This document shows, piece after piece, positions 9,829 through 19,582 of a DNA stretch of 64,000 bases; the stretch's first letter is position 1; the number at the start of each line of letters is the position of its first letter. Origin of the DNA: Pantoea sp. RIT-PI-b (lineage in GTDB: Bacteria > Pseudomonadota > Gammaproteobacteria > Enterobacterales > Enterobacteriaceae); NCBI RefSeq assembly GCF_001187905.1, contig NZ_LGIS01000020.1, positions 310,001 to 374,000 on the forward strand, given 5' to 3'. Made by a program: the position numbers and the translations under genes. The notes below the pieces were generated by a model. The model saw only the letters and a program-made list of their open reading frames with translations, had not been told where the DNA came from and did not search any database.

Positions 9829-12510
9829 ATGTCGTTAACGTTACGTGAGCAGAGTCAGGACACGCTGGATGTTCGGGCAAAAAAATATCATTACTACAGC
9901 CTGCCTAAAGCCGCTCAGCAATTGGGCAATATTGATCGTTTGCCCAAGTCAATGAAAGTCCTGCTTGAAAACCTGTTGCGCTGGCAAGATGGTGACTCTG
10001 TCACGCTTGAAGATATTGAAGCGCTGGTTGCATGGCAAAAAGATGCCCATGCCGATCGCGAAATTGCCTACCGCCCCGCGCGTGTATTGATGCAGGATTT
10101 TACCGGTGTGCCCGCAGTGGTGGATTTAGCCGCCATGCGTGAAGCGGTAAAACGACTGGGTGGTGACGTTGCTAAAGTCAATCCACTATCCCCGGTTGAT
10201 TTGGTTATTGACCACTCGGTCACCGTAGACCATTTCGGTGACAATGAAGCTTTCGGTGAGAACGTTCATTTAGAGATGGAGCGTAATCACGAACGCTACG
10301 TCTTCCTGCGCTGGGGGCAAAAAGCCTTTAATCGCTTCCGCGTTGTGCCGCCGGGCACCGGGATTTGCCATCAGGTCAACCTGGAGTATTTGGGTAAATC
10401 AGTTTGGCATGAAACCCTAAATGAGGAAGACGTTGCCTATCCGGATACGCTGGTTGGTACCGATTCACATACCACAATGATCAATGCGCTTGGCGTGTTA
10501 GGGTGGGGCGTTGGCGGTATTGAAGCCGAGGCTGCCATGTTAGGCCAACCGGTTTCTATGCTGATTCCTGATGTAGTGGGCTTTAAACTCACAGGGAAAC
10601 TACGCCCCGGTATTACCGCAACCGATCTGGTATTAACCGTCACGCAAATGCTGCGTAAACATGGCGTGGTCGGCAAATTCGTTGAATTCTACGGTGATGG
10701 CTTAGCTGACTTACCGCTTGCCGATCGTGCCACTATCGCCAATATGGCTCCTGAATACGGAGCAACCTGTGGCTTCTTCCCTGTTGATGACGTCACATTA
10801 AGTTATATGACGCTCACGGGCCGCGATGCAGAGCAGGTGGAATTGGTTGAAGCTTACGCCAAACAGCAGGGCATGTGGCGTAACCCTGGCGACGAGCCGG
10901 TGTTCACCAGCTCCCTGGCACTGGATATGGGTAGTGTCGAATCCAGCCTTGCGGGACCCAAACGACCACAGGACCGTGTTTCACTGGGCGATGTTCCGAC
11001 TGCATTTGATGCCAGCAATGAGCTGGAAGTCAATCAGGCTCAAAAACCGCATAAAACCGTCAGTTACCGCGACAGTGAAACCGGAGATAGCTATCAGCTG
11101 GATGATGGCGCGGTGGTGATCTCGGCGATCACTTCTTGCACCAATACTTCAAACCCAAGCGTATTGATGGCTGCCGGTTTGCTGGCCAAAAAAGCGGTTG
11201 AACGCGGTTTGATGCGCAAACCATGGGTCAAAGCTTCGCTGGCGCCGGGATCGAAAGTCGTTTCTGATTATCTGGCCGTTGCGCAATTAACACCTTATCT
11301 GGATGAGCTGGGTTTCAATCTGGTCGGGTACGGTTGTACCACCTGTATTGGTAACTCGGGTCCGCTGCCGGATGCTATAGAAAGCGCGATTAAAGAGGGC
11401 GATTTGACGGTCGCCGCGGTGCTTTCTGGTAACCGTAACTTTGAAGGACGTATACATCCATTAATCAAAACTAACTGGCTAGCATCACCACCGCTCGTCG
11501 TTGCTTATGCCTTGGCGGGCAATATGAAAATCAACCTTCAGTCCGATCCGCTTGGACAGGATCGGCAGGGTAATGATGTGTTTTTGCAAGATATCTGGCC
11601 ATCGCCGGAAGAGATTGCGGAAGCGGTGCAGAAAGTAACCAGCGATATGTTCCACAAAGAGTATGCCGAAGTCTTTGATGGCACGCCGGAATGGCAGCAA
11701 ATTAAGGTGAGTGAGGCGGCAACCTATGATTGGGATGGCGACTCGACTTACATTCGTTTGTCGCCATTCTTTGACGACATGGAGAAAACACCGAAGCCGG
11801 TACAGGATATTAAAGGTGCGCGAATTCTGGCCATGTTGGGCGATTCGGTCACCACCGACCACATTTCGCCGGCAGGGAGTATCAAAGCTGAAAGTCCAGC
11901 TGGGCGCTATTTACTTTCGCACGGTGTTGAGCGTACCGATTTCAACTCGTACGGTTCACGTCGCGGCAACCATGAAGTGATGATGCGCGGCACCTTTGCC
12001 AATATTCGCATCCGCAACGAAATGGTACCGGGCGTAGAAGGCGGTTATACCAAACACTTCCCGAGCAACGAACAGCTGGCGATATACGACGCCGCGATGA
12101 AGTATCAGCAAGAAGGCGTGCCGTTAGCAGTGATTGCCGGTAAAGAGTACGGCTCAGGTTCCAGCCGCGACTGGGCGGCAAAAGGACCGCGCTTACAAGG
12201 TGTGCGTGTGGTCATTTCAGAATCATTTGAGCGTATTCACCGCTCTAACCTGATTGGTATGGGGATTCTGCCACTGGAATTTCCGCAAGGCGTAACGCGC
12301 AAAACGTTGCAGCTTACTGGGGAAGAGTTCATTGATGTTGCGAACCTATCGCAACTCAAGCCAGGTGGCACGGTTGCTGTGACGCTGACGCGTGCAGATG
12401 GCAGTAAAGAGACGTTGGAAACACGCTGCCGTATCGACACCGGTAATGAATTGACCTATTACCAGAACGACGGTATTTTGCACTACGTGATACGCAACAT
12501 GTTGAACTAA
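9829..12510 (+). CDS. acnA: Aconitate hydratase A
   Basis: Interconverts citrate and isocitrate in the TCA and glyoxylate cycles. This is the oxidative-stress and stationary-phase aconitase; its apo form binds mRNAs in E. coli. The 893 residues fit the monomeric AcnA/IRP type. The [4Fe-4S] cysteines are Cys437 ([14 protein letters not shown]), Cys503 and Cys506 ([11 protein letters not shown]). The C-terminal swivel domain keeps the [16 protein letters not shown] motif. It stands alone between two terminators, so it is a single-gene unit. Confidence 0.98.
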   Translation: MSLTLREQSQDTLDVRAKKYHYYSLPKAAQQLGNIDRLPKSMKVLLENLLRWQDGDSVTLEDIEALVAWQKDAHADREIAYRPARVLMQDFTGVPAVVDLAAMREAVKRLGGDVAKVNPLSPVDLVIDHSVTVDHFGDNEAFGENVHLEMERNHERYVFLRWGQKAFNRFRVVPPGTGICHQVNLEYLGKSVWHETLNEEDVAYPDTLVGTDSHTTMINALGVLGWGVGGIEAEAAMLGQPVSMLIPDVVGFKLTGKLRPGITATDLVLTVTQMLRKHGVVGKFVEFYGDGLADLPLADRATIANMAPEYGATCGFFPVDDVTLSYMTLTGRDAEQVELVEAYAKQQGMWRNPGDEPVFTSSLALDMGSVESSLAGPKRPQDRVSLGDVPTAFDASNELEVNQAQKPHKTVSYRDSETGDSYQLDDGAVVISAITSCTNTSNPSVLMAAGLLAKKAVERGLMRKPWVKASLAPGSKVVSDYLAVAQLTPYLDELGFNLVGYGCTTCIGNSGPLPDAIESAIKEGDLTVAAVLSGNRNFEGRIHPLIKTNWLASPPLVVAYALAGNMKINLQSDPLGQDRQGNDVFLQDIWPSPEEIAEAVQKVTSDMFHKEYAEVFDGTPEWQQIKVSEAATYDWDGDSTYIRLSPFFDDMEKTPKPVQDIKGARILAMLGDSVTTDHISPAGSIKAESPAGRYLLSHGVERTDFNSYGSRRGNHEVMMRGTFANIRIRNEMVPGVEGGYTKHFPSNEQLAIYDAAMKYQQEGVPLAVIAGKEYGSGSSRDWAAKGPRLQGVRVVISESFERIHRSNLIGMGILPLEFPQGVTRKTLQLTGEEFIDVANLSQLKPGGTVAVTLTRADGSKETLETRCRIDTGNELTYYQNDGILHYVIRNMLN

Positions 12511-12516
12511 AAGAAA

Positions 12517-12539
12517 AGCCGGGATTTCCCGGCTTTTTT
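12517..12539. terminator. Bidirectional terminator between acnA and ribA
   Basis: Stem AGCCGGGA/TCCCGGCT with TTTTTT on the plus side and TTTTCTTTT on the minus side, so it can serve both convergent genes. Confidence 0.88.
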
Positions 12540-12555
12540 ATTTGTTAGCACCCGC

Positions 12556-13149
12556 TTAAGACTTGGGTAATAAGTGACCCATTTTTTCGGCTTTGGTATC
12601 AAGATAGTGAGCATTTTTCGGGTTACGCCCGACAACCAGCGGCACGCGTTCTACGATATTGATGCCGGCTTCTGTCAGGATCTCAACTTTACGTGGATTG
12701 TTCGTCAGCAAGCGCACTTCATTGACGCCCAACAGTTTGAACATATCTGCGCACAAGGTGAAATCACGCTCATCGGCGGCAAAGCCGAGCTGATGATTCG
12801 CTTCGACGGTATCGTAACCTTTATCCTGCAGAGCATAGGCGCGGATCTTATTTAACAAACCGATATTACGACCTTCCTGACGGTGATACATCAGAATGCC
12901 ACGACCCTCTTCCGCAATGGCCGTTAACGCGGCTTCCAGCTGAAAACCACAATCGCAGCGCAGGCTGAACAGGGCATCGCCCGTCAGGCATTCAGAATGG
13001 ACGCGCGCCAATACCGGATTGTGATCGCTTATATCTCCGAAAACCAGCGCGACATGGTCGTGGCCGGTTGCCAGTTCTTCAAAACCAACCATCAGGAAAT
13101 CTCCCCATGGCGTGGGCAGTTTGGCTTCTGCTACCCGTTTAAGCTGCAT
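12556..13149 (-). CDS. ribA: GTP cyclohydrolase II
   Basis: First step of riboflavin synthesis: GTP to 2,5-diamino-6-ribosylamino-pyrimidinone phosphate, formate and pyrophosphate. The 197-residue protein carries the zinc ligands Cys54, Cys65 and Cys67 ([18 protein letters not shown]), the [11 protein letters not shown] loop and the catalytic Asp/Arg region [15 protein letters not shown] took the start at 13149 ([18 protein letters not shown]), which is the family start; a start at 13206 would add 19 unrelated residues. It is a stand-alone gene without the RibB fusion seen in other bacteria. Confidence 0.97.
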   Translation of the reverse strand: MQLKRVAEAKLPTPWGDFLMVGFEELATGHDHVALVFGDISDHNPVLARVHSECLTGDALFSLRCDCGFQLEAALTAIAEEGRGILMYHRQEGRNIGLLNKIRAYALQDKGYDTVEANHQLGFAADERDFTLCADMFKLLGVNEVRLLTNNPRKVEILTEAGINIVERVPLVVGRNPKNAHYLDTKAEKMGHLLPKS

Positions 13150-13378
13150 GTGACTCTCCAGAACCTTCAGAGGATGCGCTATCATCATGATAACGCACGG
13201 GCCCACGTGGCCCGATGAAACTTACGCTATTGTGCCACAACCCGAACTCTCGCCGTTAATCGGTCAGAGTGATTGTAGTGATAAAGCACAATTATCCAAG
13301 CCGCAATGGGTATGTTATTCTTTTTTCAGCTAAAGTTATGCATGTCGCGCGGGTTAATGCGGATCTAAAAGGAAGCGA

Positions 13379-14143
13379 ATGTTAAAAATCATTCAGCGCA
13401 CCACCTTCGGGGCGTTTTTATTATTGCTGATGCCACTGGGTGTCTGGTTATCGGGCTGGCAATGGCAGCCGGGGAAAAGTGGCGATCTGCTGCGTGTGCT
13501 GTTCTGGATGACCGAAACGGTAACCAGCCCATGGGGGATTCTCACCAGTATCATCCTCAGCGCGTGGGTGCTGTGGTGTTTACGCTTTCGTCTTAAGCCG
13601 GCAATTTTGCTCATCCTTATAATGAATGGCGCAATTCTGGCCGGTCAGTACACCAAATCCTCCATAAAAGAACATGTTCAGGAACCGCGTCCTTATGTCA
13701 TCTGGCTGGAAAAAAGTCATGGCATTACCGGCGATGAGTTCTATCAACTGCATCGCCAACAGCGTAGCGAAATGGTTTCAACTTTACTGGCCAACGATAC
13801 GCAACTGCCACAGTGGTTAAAAAATCATTGGGCGTTTGAGACCGGTTATGCGTTCCCTTCCGGACACACTATGTTTGCCGCCAGTTGGGCGCTGCTGGCA
13901 ATCGGTTTACTTTGGCCGCGCCGCCATATCGCTACGGTAGCGGTATTGTTTGTTTGGGCGACCATGGTGATGGGCAGCCGCTTAGTGTTAGGTATGCACT
14001 GGCCGCGGGATCTGGTTATGGCAACCCTGATTTCCTGGCTACTGGTGACGGTAGCAACCCTGTTAGCCCAGCGCTTCTGCGGACCCTTAACCATTCCGCC
14101 AGAAGAACATCGGGAGATCGCGCAACGCGATGATGGATTGTAA
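13379..14143 (+). CDS. pgpB: Phosphatidylglycerophosphatase B
   Basis: Integral inner-membrane PAP2 phosphatase acting on phosphatidylglycerol phosphate, phosphatidic acid and undecaprenyl pyrophosphate on the periplasmic face. The 254 residues have about six membrane helices. The three PAP2 motifs are complete: KSSIKEHVQEPRP, then PSGHTMFAA, then SRLVLGMHWPRDLV with its catalytic His. Preceded by GGAAG at the right distance. It stands upstream of lapA-lapB, a group of lipid-homeostasis genes. Confidence 0.95.
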   Translation: MLKIIQRTTFGAFLLLLMPLGVWLSGWQWQPGKSGDLLRVLFWMTETVTSPWGILTSIILSAWVLWCLRFRLKPAILLILIMNGAILAGQYTKSSIKEHVQEPRPYVIWLEKSHGITGDEFYQLHRQQRSEMVSTLLANDTQLPQWLKNHWAFETGYAFPSGHTMFAASWALLAIGLLWPRRHIATVAVLFVWATMVMGSRLVLGMHWPRDLVMATLISWLLVTVATLLAQRFCGPLTIPPEEHREIAQRDDGL

Positions 14144-14270
14144 TTTGGCTGCTTGCCCCCATATGATTGATTGCGCTTACAGAAAAATGCGCTAACTGAT
14201 ATGGGTATAGCAGCATCAACGGCGCTTTTTTGGCATACTTCTACTGGATAACCTCTCGACAGGACGCATT

Positions 14271-14576
14271 GTGAAATATTTGCTTATTTTTCTCGTGGTT
14301 TTGGTCATTTTTATCATCTCCGTGACGCTCGGAGCGCATAACGACCAAATCATCACCTTTAACTATCTGCTTGCGCAGGGCGAATTCCGGATTTCAACAT
14401 TGTTGGCCAGTCTGTTTGGCGCTGGGTTCATTCTGGGATGGGCGATTTGCGGCCTGTTTTGGTTACGTTTACGCGTATCACTTGCTAACGCGCAGCGAAA
14501 ACTCAAGCGGATGCAGGCGCAGAACGAACAAGCCACGACGGTGACTACGACGTCCACTGCTGGCCGTCGGGATTAA
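14271..14576 (+). CDS. lapA: Lipopolysaccharide assembly protein A
   Basis: Small inner-membrane protein of the DUF1049 family that works with LapB in controlling LPS assembly. The 101 residues have two membrane helices (about 2-20 and 42-64) joined by a conserved loop GAHNDQIITFNYLLAQGEFRIS, then a basic coiled tail. The start is GTG at 14271 with AGGA in front. lapB follows 6 bases after the stop, so the two form one operon. Confidence 0.95.
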   Translation: MKYLLIFLVVLVIFIISVTLGAHNDQIITFNYLLAQGEFRISTLLASLFGAGFILGWAICGLFWLRLRVSLANAQRKLKRMQAQNEQATTVTTTSTAGRRD

Positions 14577-14582
14577 TTTTCG

Positions 14583-15752
14583 ATGCTTGAACTGCTGTTT
14601 CTGCTTCTTCCCGTTGCTGCGGCGTATGGCTGGTACATGGGCCGACGTAGTGCGCATCAGGATAAGCAACACGAAGCGAATCGCCTGTCACGTGAATACG
14701 TTGCGGGGGTTAACTTCCTGCTTTCTAACCAACAGGACAAAGCGGTCGATCTGTTTCTCGACATGTTGAAAGAGGATAGCGGCACGGTCGAGGCGCATCT
14801 TACTCTGGGTAATCTGTTCCGTTCACGTGGTGAAGTTGATCGCGCCATTCGCATCCACCAATCGCTAATGGAGAGCGCCTCGCTCAGTTATGAGCAGCGC
14901 CTGCTAGCGATTCAGCAGCTTGGCCGCGACTACATGGCCGCAGGGTTATACGACCGCGCAGAGGATATGTTTGGTCAACTGGTCGAGGAAACCGATTTTC
15001 GTATCGGTGCTTTGCAGCAGTTGTTGCTGATTCATCAGGCGACCAGTGACTGGCAAAAAGCCATCGAAGTGGCGGAAAAACTGGTCAAGCTCGGCAAAGA
15101 TAAGCAGAAGGGTGAAATCGCCCATTTCTATTGCGAACTCGCATTGCAGGCGTTAAGCAGCGACGATCTTGATCGTGCCATGAGCTTATTGAAGAAGGGC
15201 GAATCAGCCGATCATCAAAGCGCCCGTGTCTCCATCATGATGGGGCGCATCCTAATGGAGCAGGGCGAGTACGCGAAGGCTGCAAGCCGATTGCAGCGCG
15301 TGCTGGAACAGGACAAAGAGCTGGTTAGCGAGACGTTGCCCATGCTGGAAACTTGCTATCAGCGCCTGAATCAGCCTGAGAATTGGGCACAATTTTTACA
15401 GCGTTGCGTTGATGAAAATACCGGCGCCGCAGCCGAGCTTTATCTTTCCGATATCCTCGAACAGCAGCAGGGCCCTGAAGCCGCGCAGCTCTATATCAAT
15501 CGTCAACTCCAGCGTCATCCAACCATGCGTGTGTTTCATCGTTTGATGGATTTCCACCTGCACGAAGCAGAAGATGGACGCGCGAAAGAGAGCTTGATGG
15601 TGTTACGCGATATGGTCGGTGAACAGATTCGCACCAAACCCCGTTATCGCTGCCAGAAATGCGGCTTTACCGCTCATGCACTTTACTGGCATTGCCCATC
15701 ATGCCGGGCTTGGTCTTCCGTTAAACCTATCCGCGGACTCGACGGCCAATAA
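14583..15752 (+). CDS. lapB: Lipopolysaccharide assembly protein B
   Basis: Adaptor that, with FtsH, promotes LpxC degradation and so limits LPS synthesis; it is essential or nearly so in E. coli. The 389 residues start with a membrane anchor (about 1-18), continue with a long array of TPR-like helices, and end in a rubredoxin-like metal site with two CxxC pairs (CQKC and CPSC, about 354-372). The ATG is 6 bases after lapA. The stop codon lies inside the loop of the terminator that follows. Confidence 0.97.
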   Translation: MLELLFLLLPVAAAYGWYMGRRSAHQDKQHEANRLSREYVAGVNFLLSNQQDKAVDLFLDMLKEDSGTVEAHLTLGNLFRSRGEVDRAIRIHQSLMESASLSYEQRLLAIQQLGRDYMAAGLYDRAEDMFGQLVEETDFRIGALQQLLLIHQATSDWQKAIEVAEKLVKLGKDKQKGEIAHFYCELALQALSSDDLDRAMSLLKKGESADHQSARVSIMMGRILMEQGEYAKAASRLQRVLEQDKELVSETLPMLETCYQRLNQPENWAQFLQRCVDENTGAAAELYLSDILEQQQGPEAAQLYINRQLQRHPTMRVFHRLMDFHLHEAEDGRAKESLMVLRDMVGEQIRTKPRYRCQKCGFTAHALYWHCPSCRAWSSVKPIRGLDGQ

Positions 15753-15775
15753 CAGTGGCCGTGTTGTCTTTATTT
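15742..15775 (+). terminator. Rho-independent terminator of lapAB
   Basis: Stem ACGGCCA/TGGCCGT, loop ATAACAG containing the lapB stop codon, then a T-rich tail GTTGTCTTTATTTT. Confidence 0.7.
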
Positions 15776-15959
15776 TATCGCCCTTATTAGTTACAACATA
15801 CTTATGACGTGAGTAATATCGCAACCTTCGACTGTCGTGCATTTAGCCGTTAAACAGGCTGGTTGATGCGGAACCACGATTGTTGTCTCCGGCCTGAGCA
15901 GGTAGAATGCTTGCCGTTTGTCCATCGCGCCTGCGGGTGCCTGTCACTGAGGAAACGTT

Positions 15960-16667
15960 ATGCCTGCAACCACTTCACCAATTCTGGTGGCACTCGACTA
16001 TCACGATCTCAACAGCGCGCTGCAGTTTATTGACCGCATCGATCCGAGCCAGTGCCGCCTGAAAGTCGGTAAAGAGATGTTCACGCTGTTTGGTCCATCT
16101 CTGGTGAAAACATTGCAGCAACGCGGTTTTGAGGTGTTTCTTGACCTCAAGTTTCATGACATCCCGAACACCACTGCGCATGCAGTGGCGGCAGCGGCCG
16201 ATCTCGGTGTATGGATGGTGAATGTGCACGCCAGCGGCGGGGCTCGTATGATGAATGCAGCGCGTGAAGCGTTGCTGCCTTTTGGTAAAGATGCGCCAAT
16301 GCTGATTGCGGTTACCGTACTGACCAGCATGGATGAGGACGATCTGAAAGGCTTAGGCATTACGCTGTCTCCAGCGCAGCAGGCTGAACGCCTGGCGCGT
16401 TTAACGCGTGATTGCGGTCTGCACGGCGTTGTTTGTTCGGCACAGGAAGCCGCACACTTCAAACAGGTAATCGGCCAGGATTTCGCGCTGGTGACGCCAG
16501 GCATTCGGCCGGCAGGCAGCGATGCCGGCGACCAGCGCCGTATTATGACGCCGCAGCAGGCAAAATTCGCCGGCGTAGACTATATGGTAATTGGACGTCC
16601 GATCACCCAATCCGCCGATCCTGCCGCTACGCTGCAGCAGATCCTGCAAAGTTTACAGGAGGCATAA
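15960..16667 (+). CDS. pyrF: Orotidine-5'-phosphate decarboxylase
   Basis: Last step of UMP synthesis: OMP to UMP and CO2. The 235 residues form a TIM barrel with the signature catalytic array Asp62-Lys64-Asp67 ([12 protein letters not shown]), the phosphate-binding [14 protein letters not shown] loop and VIGRPIT near the end. The gene has a GAGGAAA ribosome-binding site. Its last base is the first base of the yciH start codon, so the two are coupled. Confidence 0.98.
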   Translation: MPATTSPILVALDYHDLNSALQFIDRIDPSQCRLKVGKEMFTLFGPSLVKTLQQRGFEVFLDLKFHDIPNTTAHAVAAAADLGVWMVNVHASGGARMMNAAREALLPFGKDAPMLIAVTVLTSMDEDDLKGLGITLSPAQQAERLARLTRDCGLHGVVCSAQEAAHFKQVIGQDFALVTPGIRPAGSDAGDQRRIMTPQQAKFAGVDYMVIGRPITQSADPAATLQQILQSLQEA

Positions 16668-16990
16668 TGGCTCACGACAATCGACTGGTTTATTCCACTG
16701 AAACCGGACGCATCGCGCCAGAAGAAGAAAAAGTCGCCCGTCCTAAAGGTGATGGCATTGTGCGCATTCAGCGTCAGACCAGCGGACGGAAAGGAAAGGG
16801 CGTATGCCTGATAACCGGCGTTGACCTTGATGATGCTGCACTGGAAAAACTGGCTGCAGAACTGAAGAAAAAATGTGGCTGCGGCGGGGCAGTGAAAGAG
16901 GGCGTGATTGAGATTCAGGGTGACAAGCGCGATCTGATCAAAACGTTGCTGGAAGCCAAAGGTATGAAGGTGAAGCTGGCCGGCGGTTGA
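16667..16990 (+). CDS. yciH: SUI1/eIF1-family translation factor YciH
   Basis: Bacterial homologue of eukaryotic initiation factor eIF1. In E. coli it can influence start-site selection and has been linked to stress-time translation inhibition, but the role is not settled. The 107 residues have the SUI1 fold signature: VRIQRQTSGRKGKGVCLITG ... CGCGGAVKEGVIEIQGDKRD, closing with LLEAKGMKVKLAGG. Overlaps the pyrF stop by one base (TAATG). Ends near the hairpin at 16998-17020. Confidence 0.95.
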   Translation: MAHDNRLVYSTETGRIAPEEEKVARPKGDGIVRIQRQTSGRKGKGVCLITGVDLDDAALEKLAAELKKKCGCGGAVKEGVIEIQGDKRDLIKTLLEAKGMKVKLAGG

Positions 16991-16997
16991 TAAAGTT

Positions 16998-17020
16998 CGG
17001 GCCACCTTGTGAGTGGCCCG
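16998..17020. terminator. Hairpin between yciH and osmB
   Basis: Eight-bp stem CGGGCCAC/GTGGCCCG with a 7-base loop, 8 bases after the yciH stop; only TTGTT follows, so it is a modest terminator. Confidence 0.6.
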
Positions 17021-17059
17021 TTGTTAAGTAGATGCGCTGCGTAGCCTGATTATTATAAT

Positions 17060-17278
17060 TTACTTGCTAATCTGATGGCCGATGATACCGCCGACGGCCG
17101 CGCCGCCTACCGTGCCCAGCCCGCTACCATTGGTCAATACTGAGCCGCCAATGGCACCCGCACCCGCACCAATTGCAGTGTTGCGGTCGCGTTTTGACCA
17201 GTTTGAACAGCCGCTCAGCGCGACAACTAAAGTGGTAGCCAATACGACAGCCGTAAAACGTTTCATTGTTGTAGTCAT
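17060..17278 (-). CDS. osmB: Osmotically inducible lipoprotein OsmB
   Basis: Small outer-membrane lipoprotein induced by high osmolarity and in stationary phase. The 72 residues equal the E. coli length: signal peptide with lipobox LSGC, conserved SNWSKRDRNTAIGAGAGAIGG, then a glycine-zipper helix ending GGIIGHQISK. I started at 17278 (MTTTMKRF) because AAGGAG lies six bases before it; the ATG at 17302 lies upstream of that site. Convergent with yciH, divergent from araD, with a sigma-S type -10 upstream. Confidence 0.95.
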   Translation of the reverse strand: MTTTMKRFTAVVLATTLVVALSGCSNWSKRDRNTAIGAGAGAIGGSVLTNGSGLGTVGGAAVGGIIGHQISK

Positions 17279-17314
17279 TAACTTCTCCTTGATTGTTAAC
17301 ACCGAGGTAACTCT

Positions 17315-17325
17315 TTAAGTATAGA
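17315..17325 (-). promoter_or_regulatory. Sigma-S type -10 element of osmB
   Basis: On the minus strand the sequence TCTATACTTAA matches the sigma-S extended -10 consensus (KCTAYRCTTAA) at every position, about 36 bases before the osmB start codon. E. coli osmB has a known sigma-S promoter. Confidence 0.75.
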
Positions 17326-17524
17326 TGTTACATTGCACTCGGCAGGGTAAAACGGTCCTAAACTGCGAGTTTGTAACCCACTTTTTATTTAATGCTCAAA
17401 ACCTACCCACGCCACACATTTACAGCCTCAGCCACTTTCCGCAGCTTTTACAGCTAATCCTTCCATAACGCTTTTAGCGCCAGCTCCGCACAATTCAGCT
17501 ATCACAGTTTGCAGGAGAACAAAC

Positions 17525-18223
17525 ATGCTGGAAGCGTTAAAGCAGCAAGTACTGGAAGCCAATCTTGATCTACCGCGTTACAACCTTGTCACCTTTACCT
17601 GGGGCAATGTAAGCGCCGTGGATCGCGAACAAGGTCTGCTGGTAATCAAACCGTCAGGTGTAAAGTATGAACAGATGCAGCGCGACGATATGGTAGTCGT
17701 TGAATTAGCCAGCGGTAACGTGGTTGAAGGTAAAATGCGCCCGTCATCAGACACCGCGACGCATCGCGCACTCTATCTCGCCTGGCCAGAGATTGGTGGC
17801 ATCGTACATACGCATTCACGCCATGCCACCATATGGGCACAGGCTGGACGCGAAATCATCGCCTTGGGTACCACACACGCCGACGACTTTTACGGCACGA
17901 TTCCCTGCACACGACCGATGAAGCGTGAAGAGATTGAGCAGGAGTATGAGTGGAATACCGGTCAGGTGATTATTGAAACCTTTGCTCAGCGCGGCATTCA
18001 GCCATCCGCCATTCCCGCCGCGCTGGTGAATTCGCATGGACCATTTGCCTGGGGTAAAGATGCACATGCTGCGGTGCACAGCGCGGTAGTCCTTGAAGAG
18101 GTGGCCTATATGGCGCTGCATACTGAACAGCTGCGTACTGAGTTGCCGCCCATCTCGCAAACCTTATTGGACCTGCATTATCTGCGTAAGCACGGTAAGA
18201 ACGCCTGGTATGGACAAAATTGA
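17525..18223 (+). CDS. araD: L-ribulose-5-phosphate 4-epimerase, orphan
   Basis: Class II aldolase-type enzyme converting L-ribulose 5-phosphate to D-xylulose 5-phosphate. All key residues of the E. coli enzyme are at the same numbers: zinc ligands His95, His97, His171, with Asp76, Asp120 and Tyr229. The 232 residues also keep the AraD-type stretch [14 protein letters not shown]. It has its own ribosome-binding site (GCAGGAG) and terminator. No araA, araB or araC is near, so the substrate may come from elsewhere. The related UlaF and SgbE use the same substrate, so the exact pathway is open; AraD is the closest in sequence. Confidence 0.85.
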   Translation: MLEALKQQVLEANLDLPRYNLVTFTWGNVSAVDREQGLLVIKPSGVKYEQMQRDDMVVVELASGNVVEGKMRPSSDTATHRALYLAWPEIGGIVHTHSRHATIWAQAGREIIALGTTHADDFYGTIPCTRPMKREEIEQEYEWNTGQVIIETFAQRGIQPSAIPAALVNSHGPFAWGKDAHAAVHSAVVLEEVAYMALHTEQLRTELPPISQTLLDLHYLRKHGKNAWYGQN

Positions 18224-18240
18224 TTGGATTTAAAAGACTT

Positions 18241-18265
18241 AGGCGCCTATGGGCGCCTTTCTTTT
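18241..18265 (+). terminator. Rho-independent terminator of araD
   Basis: Stem AGGCGCC/GGCGCCT with loop TATG, followed by TTCTTTT, 17 bases after the araD stop. Confidence 0.8.
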
Positions 18266-18325
18266 AGCTTGTCTTTATCTGGTATGGCGATGCGCATCAT
18301 AAATACAAAATGATCAGTCAATAAA

Positions 18326-18344
18326 ATTAAAACAACGTTTCATA
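18326..18344. promoter_or_regulatory. KdgR operator upstream of kdgT
   Basis: ATTAAAACAACGTTTCATA fits the KdgR consensus AATGAAACATTGTTTCATT at 14 of 19 positions, including the inner half-sites AAA-C and GTTTCAT. It lies 110 bases before kdgT. KdgR represses pectin-degradation and 2-keto-3-deoxygluconate genes in enterobacteria, and kdgT is a classical target. Confidence 0.75.
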
Positions 18345-18453
18345 AATAGATGTGCGATCACTTTTTTCCTTCCCGTAGCCCGTTATCTTGCTCGCCATGC
18401 CATCCGGCAAATCATAAAACACCTCCCTCTGGCTCAGTTAAGGTGACATAACT

Positions 18454-19437
18454 ATGCATATCAAACGTGCAATCGATAAAATTCCTGGCGGTATGATGCT
18501 GATCCCGCTGTTTCTGGGCGCGCTCTGTCATACCTTTTCCCCTGGTGCGGGCAAATACTTCGGTTCGTTTACTAATGGCTTGATGACCGGCACCGTACCA
18601 ATTCTTGCGGTATGGTTCTTCTGCATGGGCGCATCCATCAAACTCAGCGCAACGGGCACGGTGCTGCGTAAATCGGGCACGCTGGTGCTGACTAAAATCG
18701 CTGTAGCCTGGGTGGTTGCGGCCATCGCTTCACGCGTAATGCCGGAAAATGGTGTGGAGGTCGGAATGTTTGCCGGGCTCTCGACGCTGGCATTAGTGGC
18801 GGCAATGGACATGACCAATGGCGGTTTGTACGCCTCAATCATGCAGCAATACGGGTCGAAAGAGGAAGCCGGCGCATTTGTCCTGATGTCACTGGAGTCG
18901 GGGCCGTTGATGACGATGGTGATTCTTGGAACCGCGGGTATTGCGTCGTTTGAACCGCATGTATTTGTCGGAGCGGTGCTGCCGTTTATCGTAGGATTTG
19001 CGTTGGGCAATCTCGATCCCGAACTGCGTGAATTCTTCGGCAAAGCGGTACACACCTTAATTCCGTTCTTTGCCTTCGCGTTGGGAAACACCATCGATTT
19101 AACCGTCATCGCACAGACCGGCTTGTTGGGCATCATGTTGGGCGTCGCCGTTATCATTGTCACCGGCATTCCACTGATTATTGCCGACCGTCTGATTGGT
19201 GGCGGTGATGGCACCGCAGGCATTGCAGCCTCAAGCACCGCCGGTGCTGCTGTGGCGACTCCGGTCTTAATCGCCGAGATGCTGCCCCAGTTTAAACCGG
19301 TCGCACCCGCCGCCACGGCTTTAGTCGCGACGTCGGTGATCGTCACTTCTGTTATCGTGCCAATCATCACCGCTGTTTATTCACGACGCGTTAAGCGTTC
19401 TCATGTTGCCGTAGGGCAGCGTGCCGCCATCAAGTAA
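18454..19437 (+). CDS. kdgT: 2-keto-3-deoxygluconate permease
   Basis: Proton symporter of the inner membrane (KdgT family) for 2-keto-3-deoxygluconate, an intermediate of pectin and hexuronate breakdown. The 327 residues start with [23 protein letters not shown] and contain about ten hydrophobic helices, with family signatures [22 protein letters not shown] and [11 protein letters not shown]. It starts behind AAGGTGACATAACT, with the KdgR operator further upstream. No other pectin gene is in the window. Confidence 0.95.
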   Translation: MHIKRAIDKIPGGMMLIPLFLGALCHTFSPGAGKYFGSFTNGLMTGTVPILAVWFFCMGASIKLSATGTVLRKSGTLVLTKIAVAWVVAAIASRVMPENGVEVGMFAGLSTLALVAAMDMTNGGLYASIMQQYGSKEEAGAFVLMSLESGPLMTMVILGTAGIASFEPHVFVGAVLPFIVGFALGNLDPELREFFGKAVHTLIPFFAFALGNTIDLTVIAQTGLLGIMLGVAVIIVTGIPLIIADRLIGGGDGTAGIAASSTAGAAVATPVLIAEMLPQFKPVAPAATALVATSVIVTSVIVPIITAVYSRRVKRSHVAVGQRAAIK

Positions 19438-19582
19438 GCCCGCTAATGCTTCCCCGGCCGGTGGTCGGGGATATCTCTGGATTTTGCTTTATAAATCAAT
19501 CTCTCATTTGGTCTGGCCTCACTCTGGATTACGCTGATGTGGCGTTTAACGCACTACATAAACATAAACAGAGGATGAGACA

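Noticed and set aside
18345..18375. CRP-like TGTGCGATCAC upstream of kdgT
   Set aside because: The half-sites TGTG and TCAC are only 3 bases apart, not the spacing CRP needs.
18528..19370. 280-codon minus-strand frame opposite kdgT
   Set aside because: Shadow of kdgT; Pro/Thr/Ala-rich with no domain sense.
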